Shown here one piece after another: positions 62,513 through 64,000 of a stretch of 64,000 bases of DNA (its first letter is position 1; each line of letters starts with the position of its first letter). The stretch covers positions 68,480,379-68,544,378 of the forward strand of contig OY755236.1 in the NCBI GenBank assembly GCA_963576725.1, read 5' to 3'. The stretch comes from Azorinus chamasolen (Eukaryota > Mollusca > Bivalvia > Cardiida > Solecurtidae). The position numbers and the translations under genes were made by a program. Under the pieces are notes generated by a model that was given only the letters and a program-made list of their open reading frames with translations, did not search any database and was not told the origin of the DNA.

Positions 62513-62640
62513 TTGGGTTAAACTCGTAATGACATTTGCAAACAGTGTGGATCCAGATTTCCGAACAGTTTGGATCCTGGTAATATGCCGAGTAACTCGG
62601 CGTCTCGTCAGGATCCAAACTGCCTGGAACTCTGATAGCA
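62513..62640. mobile_element. F3 core with an extra GGATCC word
   Basis: GTGTGGATCCAGATTTCCGA, ACAGTTTGGATCCTGGTAAT, GCCGAGTAACTCGGC, GTCTCGTCAGGATCCAAACT. Ends TTAACCC not retained (GGGTTAAACTCG at the left). Confidence 0.6.
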
Positions 62641-62883
62641 TTTTTGCGTCTAAACCTTGTAGTTACTACAGTTGTGCACTCAACCTTCAACGTGTCTTGT
62701 CCACACTAGCTAGCCTACAGTCAGAGTTGTAGATCTTATTTTGAGGTCAAATCCTATAAAGATTAAAAAAAAGATAAGTTTTTTGGCGGAGAAATATAGA
62801 AACTATTTCAGCTAAAGTTCTTAAATACTCCTCTTACAGCACTGACAGTGTAGACCTGATCAGACATCGTGGTCGGCACATCA

Positions 62884-63060
62884 TGATGATGATGAGGGTA
62901 AACATTATGATGATGATAAGGGAGATGGTAATGTTAATGTGATTGTTGCTTGTGGTGGTATTTAGATGATGATAATTATTATGATGATGATGAGGAAGAG
63001 GAGGAGGATGATAAGGATGGTGGTGGTTGTGATTGTTGTGTGTGGTGTTATGGCAGTATT
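62884..63060. repeat. GAT/GAG-rich microsatellite
   Basis: Interrupted GAT, GAG and GGT trinucleotides over about 175 bases. The antisense Ile/Thr-rich frame is an artefact. Confidence 0.85.
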
Positions 63061-63267
63061 ATGACGACCACCAGGGAGTTCACGCAACATTGACCTACAG
63101 TAAAACCTTAAGGGAAGGGTCGTAATTAATGTTGCTAGAACTTGTGGCCCAACCCTTTTGCTGATATGTTTGTATATGTTATTCGTCTTTTGTTTTGTTA
63201 TATATGCTTTTGTTTTGTTATATATGATGACTATGTAAACAAATATTGGCAATAAAATATGTTTAAA

Positions 63268-63425
63268 CTAGTAAAACCTGTCCACAGCGACCACCCAAAA
63301 TACGTTATACAGAAAGCTTCTCTGTGGGGTGTATGCTTTACCTTCGTCCTGCTTTAGACAACCATCTGTGCTTATAGAAGTCCATGTTTATTCAATATGT
63401 CGTCGGTATATACAGGTTCGACCGT
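63268..63425. mobile_element. F2 MITE, worn
   Basis: CTAGTAAAACCTGTCCACAG and ATACAGGTTCGACCGTATT as ends; GTTATACAGAAAGCTTCTCT, TTCGTCCTGCTTTAGACAAC, CATCTGTG as the stem remains. Confidence 0.55.
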
Positions 63426-63525
63426 ATTTATATAACATTCCTCTGTACAAATGTGCGACACTACTGCTTAAACGCTGCTTTTTATTAAAAAAAATTATTC
63501 ACATCATATACAATTGGTGTTGTTC

Positions 63526-63756
63526 TTAAACCCGTTACTCCATAAATATGTTTTTTCTATGCCTTTCGCAAACAGAGTAGACCCAGATCAGACGGCTCCT
63601 GTGGGAGCCGTCTGATCCGGGTCTACTCTGTTTGCTTATGGAATAATATTACCATGATTGAACAGTTTCTGCCATGGGCAAACTTTTGTGTGGTCATTAG
63701 CCATTACAGGAAATCTAATAAGTATTCATTAGGTCATTATTTCTTACATAAATGTT
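63526..63756. mobile_element. F1 MITE
   Basis: TTAAACCCGTTACTCCATAA, CGCAAACAGAGTAGACCCAG, CAGACGGCTCCTGTGGGAGC, CGTCTGATCCGGGTCTACTC, TTTCTGCCATGGGCAAA, AGTATTCATTAGGTCATTAT. The right TTAA end is replaced by the next hairpin. Confidence 0.8.
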
Positions 63757-63866
63757 CAAAGTTAGATACTGTATAATGATCTTTGGCTATATCATTATAC
63801 ATGTCATTTACTATTATATTGTAATGATATAGTCAAGGATAAGCAGACACTATCTAACTTTCATTG
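63757..63866. repeat. Inverted repeat with AAAGTTAGATA ends
   Basis: AAAGTTAGATACTGT and ATAATGATCTTTGGCTATAT pair with ATATAGTCAAGGAT and ACACTATCTAACTTT. It interrupts the right end of the preceding F1, so it is probably a small inserted element. Confidence 0.65.
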
Positions 63867-63879
63867 CTAAAAGTTCTTA

Positions 63880-64000
63880 ATCAGTGATAAAAATGTCAAG
63901 CTATTTCAAATAATGCTGGTAAAAACCCCGAGTTTCTTTGCGTCTAATCTGGATACAAACTGTCTGCAAAAGCCGTTAAGAATTCGCTTACATCATGCTC
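63880..64000. mobile_element. F3 MITE, left stem arm deleted, cut by the window edge
   Basis: AATGCTGGTAAAAACCCCGA, GTTTCTTTGCGTCTAATCTG, GATACAAACTGTCTGCAAAA, GCCGTTAAGAATTCGC. Right part of F3 with drift. Confidence 0.5.

Noticed and set aside
62962..63252. Thr/Ile-rich frame on the minus strand
   Set aside because: Product of a GAT-type microsatellite.

Overview
The window is nuclear DNA of an animal, most probably a bivalve mollusc. Support: AT-rich sequence, genes with GT-AG introns, a Ty3/gypsy integrase relic, invertebrate-type peptide and Methuselah-like GPCRs, and a SINE-like motif (GAGTGAGTTGGxTTTTACGG) of a type I recall from mollusc DNA. The species cannot be named from the sequence. 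There are no bacterial-style operons, no CRISPR array and no convincing tRNA or rRNA gene.

Layout. 1-1.8 kb: a single-exon rhodopsin-class GPCR on +. 1.8-12.4 kb: intergenic DNA with a GT-rich minisatellite and many hairpin MITEs. 12.4-23.3 kb: a large inverted duplication (arms 12,393-17,260 and 19,585-23,340) around a broken Ty3/gypsy integrase and LTR; each arm itself holds an older, diverged inverted pair. 23.3-33.1 kb: MITEs, a SINE-like element and four minisatellites. 33,138-57,231: a tandem duplication (units of 10.8 and 13.3 kb), each unit carrying one two-exon Methuselah/adhesion-like GPCR gene on the minus strand. 57.2-64 kb: more MITEs and an identical 371-bp tandem duplication.

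MITE families used in the entries. F1: ends TTAACCCTTT...AAAGGGTTAA, about 240 bp, hairpin core starting GCAAACAGAGCAGACCC with apex CTCCTATAGGAG. F3: same TTAA-CCC ends, core GGATCCTGATGAGACGCCGA. F5: same ends, core AATAGAGCATTTGCTCC. F6: same ends, core CCTGATGAGACAGCTCC. TTAA followed by CCC is the pattern of piggyBac-type transposons, so I infer F1/F3/F5/F6 are piggyBac-like non-autonomous elements. F2: TA target, ends CAGTAAAACCTCTCTA or CAGTAGAACCTGTCTTAAGC, stem GCAGGTGGTTGCTTAATGCA, apex CTCCTCTAGGAG; the ends resemble pogo/Tigger-type (Tc1/mariner superfamily) elements. F4: stem CTCCACCAAACCCTA plus GACCACTCTTTAGAATCG. F7: stem CTCAAGTATCTGATTGGTCA. No transposase for any of them is in the window.

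Most interesting: (1) F1, F3 and F6 share one conserved T.T mismatch at the same place in otherwise matched stems; (2) one F3 hairpin had its stem re-matched in one copy after the tandem duplication, and arms co-vary elsewhere, so the palindromes appear to be homogenised; (3) F1/F2 chimeras, possibly joined through the shared CTCCTNNAGGAG apex; (4) the GPCR stop codon lies in the terminal repeat of an F1 remnant in both copies; (5) minisatellites made of MITE fragments; (6) the nested inverted duplication. Cell-level roles of the receptors are family inference; their ligands are unknown.
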